NCBI GenBank assembly: GCA_963676095.1
Contig: OY781040.1
Span: forward strand, 1,798,001 to 1,862,000
From: G963676095 sp963676095
Lineage (GTDB): Bacteria; Bacteroidota; Bacteroidia; Bacteroidales; Prolixibacteraceae
Reading direction: 5' to 3'
DNA: 64,000 nucleotides
The translations under genes were made by a program, and so were the position numbers. Numbering within the stretch: the first letter of the stretch is position 1; each line of letters opens with the position of its first letter. The notes beneath the pieces were generated by a model. The model worked only from the letters and a program-made list of their open reading frames with translations, ran no database searches and was not told the DNA's origin. Of the stretch, positions 25,794-34,522 are shown one piece after another.

Positions 25794-27188
25794 TTATGAA
25801 CCTTTCTTGACAAGCCCATAAGCAATTTCCGGATAACCACGGATACCGCCGTCATTGGATGTAAAATTGATAAATTTCAGCTTGTAATAATTATCTTTCG
25901 AATCTTTAATAATGTAATAATGATCCGCTTTTACCCCGATGGACGATCCGGTTGTTGACCGCCATCCTGACCCGATATAATTACGTTCGCTGCTAAACGA
26001 AAGCGAACTGATATCATCTTCTGAAAAACCGGCATAAGCGATGTCCGAAGTATCGACCTCGGCGACTGTTACATTGTTCAGATAGTTTATAAATACCATG
26101 TCGGAAAAATAATAGGCGACATCTGTACCTCCGTAACTAGTTGAATAAATAGAACCTGTCCATTCCATATCCCACTTATTCTTTTCCGGTTCAACAGAAA
26201 CAGGACCGTCATCAAAAGAGATATACCTGAAATTATAATCTTCATTTTTATTAATATGCAGGGTATCATAAGTCTGATCTTCAACGCCTGCATATTGTAG
26301 AATATAACCATCATTTTCTTCATTCCTCAGTATGCGGATCTTTTTCCAGGCGCGGGAAGGTGTACTTCCCCCTACCCCTCTGTTGATGATATAGACCTTG
26401 TTTTCGTCATCCGTAGCTGACTGGCCGCCAATAACGGTCTGGTCCAGGTCTCCGCCCAGGTTGTCGATAAGGGAAAGCGCATCCGGATTGGAATAGCTCA
26501 CGGTCAGATTCAGATCAACGGTATCTTCGGCGGTTACCTGCGCCAGATCATTTTTATCCAGGGCAATCGCTCCCGCAGCGGTGGTATTATTCAGGATGAC
26601 CCTGAATTCATCGCCGCAATAGAAGCCCAGGTCCCAGCTGGCCCGGGCAACGGATGTCTGTTCATTGTTGCTGAAGTCGACAAAAACAGAATTTACGGCA
26701 CTGCTTCCTCCTTCACCTCCATTCAAAGTGAGTTCTGAACCGTCAGAAACAATGGATGAAAAACTTAACACCAGTTTCGAGGTTGGGCCGACCGTAACAG
26801 GCGAAGTCACACTGGTTATCGTAAAAGTGACCGATTCATCCCCTGAAAGAAAAAGACCGTCACTTTTACTGATGGAGAAAGAGACACTGCTGCTCCCTGC
26901 CGGAACTGTCAGCGACAAGAGATTGTCCGCCACCTCCGGATCGGTCTGATAATCGCCGTCATTTGTTAATCCTTCGTTTTCTACTGAAAGATCGACCCGG
27001 GTATCTTCATCCTCAACTGCCGACAACTGCAACGTAATGGTTTTGGTCGTTTCATCCGAATCAAAACCAAGTTCCGATGATTCGAAATTAATTTTGGCAC
27101 CGGCATATCCGGGCCCGTCGTCATGACAGGAGACGGCAAGCAAAGACAATCCACTCAGAAAATAAATTATAGCGTTTTTCATAGTCAT
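25794..27188 (-). CDS. HmuY-like lipoprotein with Calx-beta-type N-terminal domain
   Basis: A 464-residue lipoprotein: signal peptide with lipobox LAVSC (Cys21). Residues 40-150 read like a Calx-beta/Ig-type domain. From about residue 185 (WDLGFYCGDEFRVILNN) to the end (YYIIKDSKDNYYKLKFINF) it matches HmuY, the haem-binding haemophore of Porphyromonas gingivalis and relatives. It probably sits on the outer membrane and passes haem or another tetrapyrrole to the TonB receptor encoded 17 bases upstream. HmuY proteins vary in the haem-ligating residues (His or Met pairs); I cannot assign them here by eye. The extra N-terminal domain makes it about twice the length of P. gingivalis HmuY. Confidence 0.75.
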   Translation of the reverse strand: MTMKNAIIYFLSGLSLLAVSCHDDGPGYAGAKINFESSELGFDSDETTKTITLQLSAVEDEDTRVDLSVENEGLTNDGDYQTDPEVADNLLSLTVPAGSSSVSFSISKSDGLFLSGDESVTFTITSVTSPVTVGPTSKLVLSFSSIVSDGSELTLNGGEGGSSAVNSVFVDFSNNEQTSVARASWDLGFYCGDEFRVILNNTTAAGAIALDKNDLAQVTAEDTVDLNLTVSYSNPDALSLIDNLGGDLDQTVIGGQSATDDENKVYIINRGVGGSTPSRAWKKIRILRNEENDGYILQYAGVEDQTYDTLHINKNEDYNFRYISFDDGPVSVEPEKNKWDMEWTGSIYSTSYGGTDVAYYFSDMVFINYLNNVTVAEVDTSDIAYAGFSEDDISSLSFSSERNYIGSGWRSTTGSSIGVKADHYYIIKDSKDNYYKLKFINFTSNDGGIRGYPEIAYGLVKKGS

Positions 27189-27205
27189 TTTTTATTTGTT
27201 TATAA

Positions 27206-29512
27206 CTAAAGATTATGTGACAGACGGATGGTCAGTCCGATAAAATAAGAGCGGCCGTAGCTTACTTCGACAGGCCCTCCGGAGCTATGTGCCCCTGTGC
27301 TTTGGGATGTATTGTCCACTTCGGTTATATCGAAAATATTTTTGACCCCGGCGACAAAAGAGCACTGTTTAAATTGCTTTGATACAGAAAGGTCAGCCCA
27401 GTTAAACTGATCTGTCCGGGCTTTATAAAGCATTGTTTCCCCGTCGTCATTCGTGGTCTCCTCATATTCAAAGCTTTTCCCTTTGAATTTGTAATAAAAC
27501 TGAATGCCCGTACTGATCGCAGGAAAATAATACCCCAGATCCAGGGATATATCCCGGGTCCAGTTAAATTCGGGAAGATCTTCCTGATCATAATTTTCAT
27601 CGTCTGCAAAATCATCATAAGTGCCGATATAGTCGTACCTGGCACCGAGATCGAAATTTCCCTTTTTTAAACGGACCTCCCAGCTTCCCCCGGTTGTTTT
27701 GTATTTGTCAACATTCAGGTAGGTATATACCTCGGAATTATCCTGATCGACAGCCGTGGTGATCAGATTATTGAAATGATTGTAAAAACCGGAAACGGCA
27801 GTCGTTATTGTCCATGGACCGGAGTCCGCGAGCCTCCAGGCAAACGATCCGGTGAAGCTGTTGGAATGCTCTGCCTTCAGATCTTCATTTCCCTTGATGG
27901 AATGATTGGCATCAAAAAACCAAAAATAAAGCTCCCTTAAAGATGGTGCGCGAAAACCGCGGGCATAAGACAATCGTAAGTCGGTGTTATGACTGACCCG
28001 GAATTTACTGTTCAATGAAGGGATCACCGGGGGTGCATCATAGGTGGAGTTGATGCTGAACCTTAAGCCGGGCCTTAATTTTAGCCATGGAATAATATTC
28101 ATCTCAGAAGAGACAAACAGCGAATAATCGGAAATGGAAGGACTCCCTTCGATACGTTCCCCGGAGGAATTATCGCGTTTATATTCGATCCCGGGTTGAA
28201 TTGTAATGCCGGACGAGATTTGGTAAAACAGTGTATTCCTGAAAAAAAGCGTCTTAAATTTTGATACGTCCTGCTCCCCGTCCCCGGTTGTCAGATATTC
28301 TTCTCCGGTATCCATATTGATGGAATAAGTCTGGGTCCGGCGTTTATAATCCTGCCAGGAAAGGGCCGTATTCATATTCAGTTTATCAGAAATCGTCCAT
28401 TCCGATTGCAGCTGGTGTGTAAAACGGTCTGTCAGGTAATTTTTATCTGTGGCCACCCGGGTCGAGCTGTTCACATCGCCGTAACTATGAATTTTTTCGT
28501 CCAGGTAATCCAGCCGGTAACGGATATCGAACTTGTCGTTATGATAACCGGCGACAGCATTACTGACCCACTGGTCCTTCGGCATCCATTCGTTTGCCCG
28601 GCCCGTATAACTTCCCTTCCATCCGCCGAAATTATTGCGTGTAAGACCACCTGAAACGGTCCATCCTTTTTTTGACCAATAAGTCAGGCTGACATTTTCG
28701 TTATGTTTCCCCTGATCATTGCCGAAATGGTATTCATTGCCGACAGTTTCTTCCTGGACCCTGGCAGTTACAGACAGACAGTTAACTGCTTTTATCCCGG
28801 CATTTTTTGTGATGATATTCACCACTCCGGCCAGAGCATCTGTTCCGTAGATCACAGACATCGGCCCCTCGACAAGTTCAATACGTTCGACTGAAGCCAG
28901 ATCGATCTGGCTCAGGCTTTGCCTGGTGCTTCCCCGGTCGGTCAAAGGAATTCCATCCAGCAGTATTTTAACCCGCTGACCGGACATACCCATCAACTGA
29001 ATAGCTGTTTCTCCCGTCGCCAGGTCGTTCGAAAAGCGGATCCCTGCTTCCGTATTTAATGCTTCAAGTACATCAGTCGCTCCTTTGGCTTTTATTTTTT
29101 CCAAAGGAATTGTGCGGACCCTGAATACAGAGTTTTCTACCGACTGCGGTTTATACTGACCGGTCACAACAACCTGACCGATCGTCATCTGCTCCGGTTT
29201 TAATAAAATGACTCCCGGTCCATTCTTTCCGGTGCTGTCTGTAAAAGTTTTATATCCGATGCAGGTAATCGTTATTTTGCTTTTACCGGCGATCTTATTT
29301 TTAAATTCCCCCTGTTCCGATGTAACCGCATAAATCCGGGTATTGCCCGACTCCAGACAAATACGGGCATCAGGCACAGGTTTCCGTGTGCGCTGGTCAA
29401 GGACCCGGACAATAGCCTGCTGGCCTAACACTGACTGGGTGACCATAAACAGCAGCACCGACAGGATCAATCCTTTAAAAAAGGCATATTCTTTTCTTTC
29501 GATCTTTTCCAC
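27206..29512 (-). CDS. TonB-dependent receptor, HmuR-like (module B)
   Basis: A receptor with a signal sequence (FFKGLILSVLLFMVTQSVLG), a CNA-B-like N-terminal sandwich (about 25-110 from that point), a plug domain (NTEAGIRFSNDL, ELVEGPMSVIYGTDALAGVV) and a beta-barrel. The barrel has the FRAP box (ARGFRAPSLRELY) and a degenerate GNEDLKAEHS just after it, the pair of motifs that marks haem/haemoglobin receptors such as HmuR. I place the start at GTG 29512, because the upstream ATG at 29626 would overlap the chelatase gene by 40 bases and add a 38-residue non-signal extension. The HmuY-like gene follows by 17 bases. The ligand is likely haem or another tetrapyrrole. Confidence 0.88.
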   Translation of the reverse strand: MEKIERKEYAFFKGLILSVLLFMVTQSVLGQQAIVRVLDQRTRKPVPDARICLESGNTRIYAVTSEQGEFKNKIAGKSKITITCIGYKTFTDSTGKNGPGVILLKPEQMTIGQVVVTGQYKPQSVENSVFRVRTIPLEKIKAKGATDVLEALNTEAGIRFSNDLATGETAIQLMGMSGQRVKILLDGIPLTDRGSTRQSLSQIDLASVERIELVEGPMSVIYGTDALAGVVNIITKNAGIKAVNCLSVTARVQEETVGNEYHFGNDQGKHNENVSLTYWSKKGWTVSGGLTRNNFGGWKGSYTGRANEWMPKDQWVSNAVAGYHNDKFDIRYRLDYLDEKIHSYGDVNSSTRVATDKNYLTDRFTHQLQSEWTISDKLNMNTALSWQDYKRRTQTYSINMDTGEEYLTTGDGEQDVSKFKTLFFRNTLFYQISSGITIQPGIEYKRDNSSGERIEGSPSISDYSLFVSSEMNIIPWLKLRPGLRFSINSTYDAPPVIPSLNSKFRVSHNTDLRLSYARGFRAPSLRELYFWFFDANHSIKGNEDLKAEHSNSFTGSFAWRLADSGPWTITTAVSGFYNHFNNLITTAVDQDNSEVYTYLNVDKYKTTGGSWEVRLKKGNFDLGARYDYIGTYDDFADDENYDQEDLPEFNWTRDISLDLGYYFPAISTGIQFYYKFKGKSFEYEETTNDDGETMLYKARTDQFNWADLSVSKQFKQCSFVAGVKNIFDITEVDNTSQSTGAHSSGGPVEVSYGRSYFIGLTIRLSHNL

Positions 29513-29586
29513 GATGATTTTTTGAATTTTGAATTGACTCAATCTTCCCTGATCAAACAGGCGGGTTGGTTCTGCCCGCCACCGGA

Positions 29587-30477
29587 TCAGCGTTTGATCC
29601 ACTCGATGGTCCGGTCGACAATCCATTGATTTATCCGTCTGTCCGGCAATAATCCCTGATCGGCAAATGAAATTGCTTTCCCTTCCAGCATTTTTTTTGC
29701 GTCCATAGTATGTCCCATCATAATCAGTCCGGAGGTTTCAGACATCTTTCTTACTCCCATGGAAACATACACCCCCAGCACCAGTACCCGCTTTTTCATT
29801 TCACCCGCTTTTAAGATAACGGGGACCCCGTTGACAGTGAACGATTGTCCTGCTTCAACAAAAGCATGATCGAAATATTGGATACCTGTCTTTCCCAGGA
29901 TGTAATTTCCTGTTTCCCGGAGCAGGTTGTTCCAAAGAGGGACAAAACTTTCGCTGCCATGGGCCAGCAAGACCAAAGCCTCGTTCTCCGGATCAACGGA
30001 CATGGATTTTACACGGTCCAGCAAAATATCTTTCAATACATTCTGGTAACTCAATGTTGGTCCCAGCGTAATTTTGAGGTTGGTACTGACAATCTCCGAT
30101 TTTTCCTGTTGCAACGCCTGCTCCTCTTCCCTGGTATAATACAGCCCGAGCAACGCAGGAACATCAAAAACAGAATGTCCGGAGAGCGAGATAAACAGGG
30201 GAAGCGCATAAACCGTTGTAATACCCTGCTTTTCCATCTCTTTTATTACTTCGGCAATGGAAGGATGCGCAAATTCCATAAAAGCGACCTTCACTGTTTT
30301 AATTTCCGCTATCCCTTTCGTTTTTAATGAATCACTGATCTGTTTCTCAAGATCTAAAACCGGCCCGTTCCATTGTGCCGACGGAGAACCATGGGCAATA
30401 ATCAAAAGCGCTTTGTTTTCCTGTGCCGTCAAATTCATGGAAAACAGTACCATTACGAATAAGATTATCCTTTTCAT
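29587..30477 (-). CDS. Periplasmic CbiX-type metal chelatase
   Basis: A 296-residue protein with a signal peptide (MKRIILFVMVLFSMNLTA, then QE). The mature part has two halves. The first has ALLIIAHGSPS (His29) and LPLFISLSGHSVFDVPALL (His101), the two histidines expected in the active site of CbiX/SirB class chelatases; the second has VLLAHGSESF (His173). CbiX enzymes are cytosolic and insert cobalt or iron into sirohydrochlorin-type rings; periplasmic relatives are known (CbiK with a signal peptide in Desulfovibrio). It lies 74 bases upstream of the HmuR-like receptor gene on the same strand, so it is likely part of that operon. It may insert or remove metal from an imported tetrapyrrole outside the cytoplasm. 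Export and histidines are seen; direction of reaction is inference. Confidence 0.8.
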   Translation of the reverse strand: MKRIILFVMVLFSMNLTAQENKALLIIAHGSPSAQWNGPVLDLEKQISDSLKTKGIAEIKTVKVAFMEFAHPSIAEVIKEMEKQGITTVYALPLFISLSGHSVFDVPALLGLYYTREEEQALQQEKSEIVSTNLKITLGPTLSYQNVLKDILLDRVKSMSVDPENEALVLLAHGSESFVPLWNNLLRETGNYILGKTGIQYFDHAFVEAGQSFTVNGVPVILKAGEMKKRVLVLGVYVSMGVRKMSETSGLIMMGHTMDAKKMLEGKAISFADQGLLPDRRINQWIVDRTIEWIKR

Positions 30478-30797
30478 ATCATTTAATGTGATTTGGTGAA
30501 ATGATTAAACCGGAATGCAGCGTAACCCGGCAGCTATATCTTTAGGTGCGGAAAACCTGTTCCTCGTTATCCCGGGGGATAAACGGACAGAATTAACTTC
30601 CCCAAAATCATTATAACATGGGATTGACCAGCGTTCCTGTTTTCAATACTTTTCCTATTAATTCAGACTCAATAAATATTGCATGACAAAAATAGAAGGA
30701 GGGCGTCCGAAGGCTTTTACGCGACTGGTTATATTTTTTTCGAATGAGGACATTTCTCTTTTCGTTATTCGATCAGAACACACAAAACAATTGAACC
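30478..30797. promoter_or_regulatory. Divergent promoter region, chelatase operon / AraC regulator
   Basis: A 320-base gap between divergent genes. It contains small inverted repeats but I found no cobalamin riboswitch (no B12-box-like GCCACTG) and no certain operator. The promoters for the chelatase-receptor-HmuY operon and for the AraC gene must lie here, and a PchR-like site is expected. Confidence 0.35.
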
Positions 30798-31805
30798 TTG
30801 GATGCTATTAAATTTCATATTTCAGTTGCCGGCCTCAGAGAAGATCTTGTCGGTGATCTGCAATCGATCAATCTTTCCGCCATTGAAGAAGAACGGATTT
30901 CGCCCGGGTATGAACAGGGAGAACTAAAAATGAGGCAATGGGGGACCGGATCATTTTTTGCTGTTCAGACAACATGTCCGTTCCCAAACTCAGGTTGTTT
31001 GATCCGGGAGATACAGGGGCCGGCATTCTGCCTAAGCTTTACAGGCCCGGGAATAGCTGTTTACCGGCACGAACGGCTATTGTCTAAAGGAACGGTCCGG
31101 CCCGCCAACAACCTGTTTTTTATAACAAGTGAAAAAATGATCTATCTGATCGATAAAGACAAACAGTCAACCTTTTTTGATATCCTGATATCTCTTGATT
31201 ATCTGAGATCGTTGACCGGCAGGCATTCCTGTATCTTTGAAAAATTATACATAAGATCCACCAGGGAGGGACCTTTTGAATTATTTCGTGATCCCCTGAT
31301 CACAACCCCGGAGATGTCACAGACCATTGAGCAAATAAAAAAGATACCGGAAGCAGATCCTGTTTCAACTTTATTTCTCGAGTCAAAAGTGCTGGAGCTG
31401 CTGGCATTACAACTGGAGCAGAGCGAAAGTCAATCCTGCAGGTTGTGCAACAACTGCTTCATCCGTTGCCGGGACCAGCTTAAGGAGGCCCGGGACATTA
31501 TTGAGAGGGAATACAGAAAGCCGCCCCGTATCCATGAACTTGCCTTGAAAGTCGGCTTGTGCGATACGCAGTTAAAAGCAGGATTTAAATTTCTTTTCAA
31601 CAAAACTATTTACGGTTATCTGTTTGATTACAGGATGAATATAGCAGAACGACTGCTAAAGGAAACCTCAAAAAGCATTGCTGATATTGCTGATTGTACC
31701 GGTTACGAACATCAATCCCATTTCACAACAGCCTTTAAAAAAAAATTTGGAATTACTCCGTTTGAATACAGAAAGTACCGGACTGAAACATCCGGGCCAA
31801 TGTGA
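30798..31805 (+). CDS. AraC-family regulator, PchR-like, with CX2CX2CX3C cluster (module B)
   Basis: 335 residues; start chosen at TTG 30798, because an in-frame TGA lies six bases before it and the next ATG (codon 47) would remove part of a domain shared with the paralogue at 14687. The C-terminal AraC domain reads GLCDTQLKAGFKFLFNKTIY, YLFDYRMNIAERLLK, ADIADCTGYEHQSHFTTAF and FGITPFEYRK. Before it, at residues 214-224, the sequence C-RL-C-NN-C-FIR-C forms a cysteine cluster that the paralogue lacks. This could bind iron-sulphur, zinc or haem-type ligands and act as a switch. It is transcribed away from the chelatase gene and most likely controls module B. Confidence 0.85.
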   Translation: MDAIKFHISVAGLREDLVGDLQSINLSAIEEERISPGYEQGELKMRQWGTGSFFAVQTTCPFPNSGCLIREIQGPAFCLSFTGPGIAVYRHERLLSKGTVRPANNLFFITSEKMIYLIDKDKQSTFFDILISLDYLRSLTGRHSCIFEKLYIRSTREGPFELFRDPLITTPEMSQTIEQIKKIPEADPVSTLFLESKVLELLALQLEQSESQSCRLCNNCFIRCRDQLKEARDIIEREYRKPPRIHELALKVGLCDTQLKAGFKFLFNKTIYGYLFDYRMNIAERLLKETSKSIADIADCTGYEHQSHFTTAFKKKFGITPFEYRKYRTETSGPM

Positions 31806-32109
31806 CCCCGGTTTGTTGTTCAGATGAGGTAAGGAAAAAAAGCGAAGGGAAAGTTCCCTACTAGGAACAGAAGTCAGGCCCCCGTTGGCAGACAATCACC
31901 AACAACGCACCAACACCAAGGTATTGGGCAGGGTCCGGCCATTTTCTGAAACCTGTCAGGATCATATTTTACAAAAACCTGCCGGCGGGATATCGAATTT
32001 ATATACCGATCCTCTCTTAATTGCAATTGATGTAACTGGCATAATTCCGGGTAGGCATTATTCCAGTTATCCTGGTTCTTTTTCCCGGAACAGATGAATG
32101 GGAACCAAA
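31806..32109. other. Gene-poor stretch after the AraC regulator
   Basis: No convincing gene. Short open frames occur on both strands but show no domain, signal peptide or start context. The GC content and codon-like pattern change within it, and it passes at about 32110 into a decayed AraC fragment, so it is probably remnant DNA. Confidence 0.3.
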
Positions 32110-32335
32110 TAATTCCATATAATCCGAATTTTGGAAATGACTTGATTTAGAGCCAAAAAGAACATACTACCCTCCTCAAAATCATAAACCCCTTGTCCAT
32201 ATTTTAATGTACCACTAAGACTTGTTACAAATGATATTTTGTAAAAATCGAATACGTGTAATGCCCAATCATTTCCACGACATATTGGAAATCGTTGTGT
32301 CCGGATTCCATATCACTGAAATCAATTGTTTGCAT
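32110..32335 (-). pseudogene. Decayed N-terminal fragment of an AraC-type regulator
   Basis: Minus-strand reading from ATG 32335 gives MQTIDFSDMESGHNDFQYV and, after frame changes, pieces such as FYKISFVTSLSGTLKYGQ and DFEEGSMFFLALNQVISKI, which match the cupin-like sensory domain at the head of AraC regulators common in Bacteroidota. At least two frame changes are needed and no helix-turn-helix follows. It is broken and unrelated to the two intact PchR-like AraC proteins. Confidence 0.5.
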
Positions 32336-32556
32336 TAACTTATTGCTTTTTATTTGTATTTTTAAGTTTCTCAATAGCTTTCAGCAGGCAAGGCAGACAC
32401 AGGAACATAAAGCATTGAGGTTTAATTGATATCCCAAGCATATTACTCGAAATTTAGGTTCTTGTCGGTTGATAGGTTTGTGGTTCCGAAATCCCCAACG
32501 TTTCATACTGCTAAATGTCATTATGCGCAAAAATAACAAAGACACATATTACAAAC
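32336..32556. other. Promoter-side intergenic of the TlpA-like gene
   Basis: AT-rich, no gene. It precedes the thioredoxin-domain lipoprotein start at 32557 and probably carries its promoter; no clear -33/-7 motif was identified with confidence. Confidence 0.25.
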
Positions 32557-33762
32557 ATGATAAAAAAATTTATTGCTAACTCGACATTATTAATTGTTTT
32601 ATTTAGTGCGTGCAAAGAGAATTACTCTTCAAAAGATTACCTGAAAACTGTTTTAAAAAGACTGAATACGGTTGAATCAGCCTCTTATTTATTGACAAGT
32701 GAAAATTGGAATCCCGGAGATACTGCTGCTTCATTTATATTTACCGGGTTTGTCAAAGAATACAAAAATCCATTAGACACTACAATCGGTGCCAAATTTG
32801 TAAAATTAGATACATTAACTAAAACAAAAGCATCGTTTTGTTACGATGGACAAATGAGAGCTGTGTTTTATAATGATGAAAAAGGAATTGTGATCGATAG
32901 TTTTACAGTGAGACCTTTACCTTTCAGGCCTTTAACACCACCATTCTATAATTATGTTACCAGTATAATAAAGTATGTCCTCACGACTCAAGACAGTATC
33001 TCGTTAAAAATAAAGGAACAGAAAAGTTATATTTTTGTGCGCCTGGCAATAAGCGAAGATGAGCAAATAGAATTTTTCGGAAAGGCTTACCGTATGCCGC
33101 CCTCACCCTATGATTATGGAGACCGCACCTCAATCTACGAGTTGTGGATAGATAAAAAAACGGATTTACCATATAAGGTCCGTCGAGAAATGTCTCACAA
33201 TATTTCAGTAGAAACCTGTCAAAATACCGAATATAATAAACTTGACATAAACAACTTTAAAGCTTCTGATTATTTCCCTTCAGATTATAAAATAAGACCA
33301 TATGGATATAAACGAAATGATAGTAAGGTAAGTACATTGTTAAACAAAGAAGCGCCTTCCTGGACTTTACAGTCTTTAGACAACCAATCAATCTCTTTGT
33401 CTGATTTTAAAAGTAAAGTGTTAATGATTCAATTCACCAGTATTAGTTGTGGTCCATGCAGAGCATCTGTTCCATTTCTAAAAAAATTACAAAAAGATTA
33501 TACGGTATCTGATTTTGATTTTGTGGCAATTGAAAGTACAAGTAACAATATCAATGCTCTCCAAAGCTACATGAATAGGAATCGATTTAATTACAAATTC
33601 TTGTTATCGAATAAGGAAATGCTTAAAGATTATTCAATTAGGTCTTATCCTGTATTCTTTATTCTTGATAAAAACAGAGTAGTTAAAGAGGTAATAAATG
33701 GTTATGGAGAAGGGACTACAGATAATAAAATAAGAACTGTAATAAATGAACTTATAAATTGA
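32557..33762 (+). CDS. Lipoprotein with C-terminal TlpA-like thioredoxin domain
   Basis: Start at ATG 32557 gives a signal peptide with lipobox LFSAC (Cys14 or so), which the upstream in-frame ATG at 32515 would bury. About 260 residues of a domain I do not recognise follow, then from about residue 275 a thioredoxin fold: APSWTLQSLDNQSISLSDFK, the CGPC active site (ISCGPCRASVPFL), and SYPVFFILDKN with the cis-Pro. Such proteins in Bacteroidota keep envelope thiols reduced, often for cytochrome c or other periplasmic proteins. It is AT-rich and stands alone between the AraC remnant and the arsenic cassette. Confidence 0.82.
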   Translation: MIKKFIANSTLLIVLFSACKENYSSKDYLKTVLKRLNTVESASYLLTSENWNPGDTAASFIFTGFVKEYKNPLDTTIGAKFVKLDTLTKTKASFCYDGQMRAVFYNDEKGIVIDSFTVRPLPFRPLTPPFYNYVTSIIKYVLTTQDSISLKIKEQKSYIFVRLAISEDEQIEFFGKAYRMPPSPYDYGDRTSIYELWIDKKTDLPYKVRREMSHNISVETCQNTEYNKLDINNFKASDYFPSDYKIRPYGYKRNDSKVSTLLNKEAPSWTLQSLDNQSISLSDFKSKVLMIQFTSISCGPCRASVPFLKKLQKDYTVSDFDFVAIESTSNNINALQSYMNRNRFNYKFLLSNKEMLKDYSIRSYPVFFILDKNRVVKEVINGYGEGTTDNKIRTVINELIN

Positions 33763-33818
33763 ATTTCAATGCACACATCGAATAGCCCGCCCCGCCGGTA
33801 ATTTGGTTCGACACTAAA

Positions 33819-33971
33819 ATGGGAACCTATTTACTTCCTCTTAAAGCTGAGATAAGGCGAAAAGAAAAACTCGAAATTGAAAAAACATTGAAGTTATTAT
33901 TTGGATTTAAAATAATTGCGTTAGGGTATTGGGGAAAAGGGAATTTTGATAATTACAAATCCGGATATTGA
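33819..33971 (+). pseudogene. Fragment resembling a DUF1905 protein
   Basis: A 50-codon frame reads MGTYLLPLKAEIRRKEKLEI, which looks like the middle of a DUF1905 protein (a small beta-rich domain), then runs into a different sequence and stops. The flanks are not coding. Too short and too isolated to be a normal gene; low certainty. Confidence 0.3.
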
Positions 33972-34101
33972 TAAAATCTTTATCTGCAAACTTCACGAAA
34001 CGCCCCACAATCCAAATTCTGCAGAGAAGTTGTTTTTTGCCGGCGCACCATTACAAAATTTTTGTATTTATTCTTTTATTAAAAAATTACATTTATCTTT
34101 A

Positions 34102-34117
34102 TTCGGTAATTAACGAA
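34102..34117. promoter_or_regulatory. Candidate ArsR operator 1 (before arsR)
   Basis: TTCGGTAATTAACGAA is a near-perfect 16-base palindrome, five bases before the arsR start codon. A second copy of the same spacing and ends lies before arsF at 34442, which supports a shared regulator site. Confidence 0.55.
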
Positions 34118-34122
34118 CATTT

Positions 34123-34422
34123 ATGTCCGGTAAAGAAGTCATAACAGAGGAACAAAAGAAAATTGCCCGGTATGCCAAAGCGATGGGGCATCCGATACGT
34201 ATGTACGTATTGGAATTACTATCAAAACAAAGCTGTTGTTATAGCGGCGATTTATCAGAAGAACTACCCATTGTAAAGTCAACGCTCTCGCAACACTTAA
34301 AAGAACTAAAAGAAGCCGGACTAATACAAGGCGAGATAGAAACCCCGAAAGTAAAATATTGTATTAATAAAGAAAACTGGAGCGAAGCCCAGGCATTGTT
34401 TAAGAAGTTTCTGAAGATGTAA
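34123..34422 (+). CDS. ArsR-family repressor
   Basis: A 99-residue winged-helix regulator: GHPIRMYVLELL at the start, recognition helix around VKSTLSQHLKELKEAGLI and a short wing (GEIETPKVKYC). The two adjacent cysteines in SKQSCCYSGDL and the C-terminal Cys could form an arsenite or other thiol-metal site. It precedes the ArsF- and ArsG-like genes, is followed by one candidate operator, and has another before its own start, so it likely controls the cassette. Confidence 0.88.
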   Translation: MSGKEVITEEQKKIARYAKAMGHPIRMYVLELLSKQSCCYSGDLSEELPIVKSTLSQHLKELKEAGLIQGEIETPKVKYCINKENWSEAQALFKKFLKM

Positions 34423-34441
34423 ATTTTTTTTGCCAACAATG

Positions 34442-34457
34442 TTCGGTGTTTCACGAA
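34442..34457. promoter_or_regulatory. Candidate ArsR operator 2 (before arsF)
   Basis: TTCGGTGTTTCACGAA keeps the TTCGG...CGAA ends and the 16-base length of the site before arsR, with a less symmetric middle. It lies 65 bases before the arsF start. Confidence 0.45.
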
Positions 34458-34522
34458 TTGCGAATTAAAAAGTAACATATATGGATTTCAAAAATTTACT
34501 AATCAAATAAAATATCAGACAA

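Noticed and set aside
25550..25855. 101-residue minus-strand open frame
   Set aside because: It overlaps the end of the HmuY-like gene, has no domain or signal, and contains the inverted repeat; best explained as chance.
29513..29626. Longer start of the module B receptor at ATG 29626
   Set aside because: It overlaps the chelatase gene by 40 bases and puts 38 polar residues before the signal peptide; GTG 29512 is the better start.
30478..30797. Possible cobalamin riboswitch before the chelatase operon
   Set aside because: The gene content made one plausible, but no B12 box (GCCACTG-like) or matching core was found on the minus strand; the same holds for 14411-14686.
31885..32097. Open frame after the AraC gene
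   Set aside because: No recognisable features; composition like surrounding non-coding DNA.
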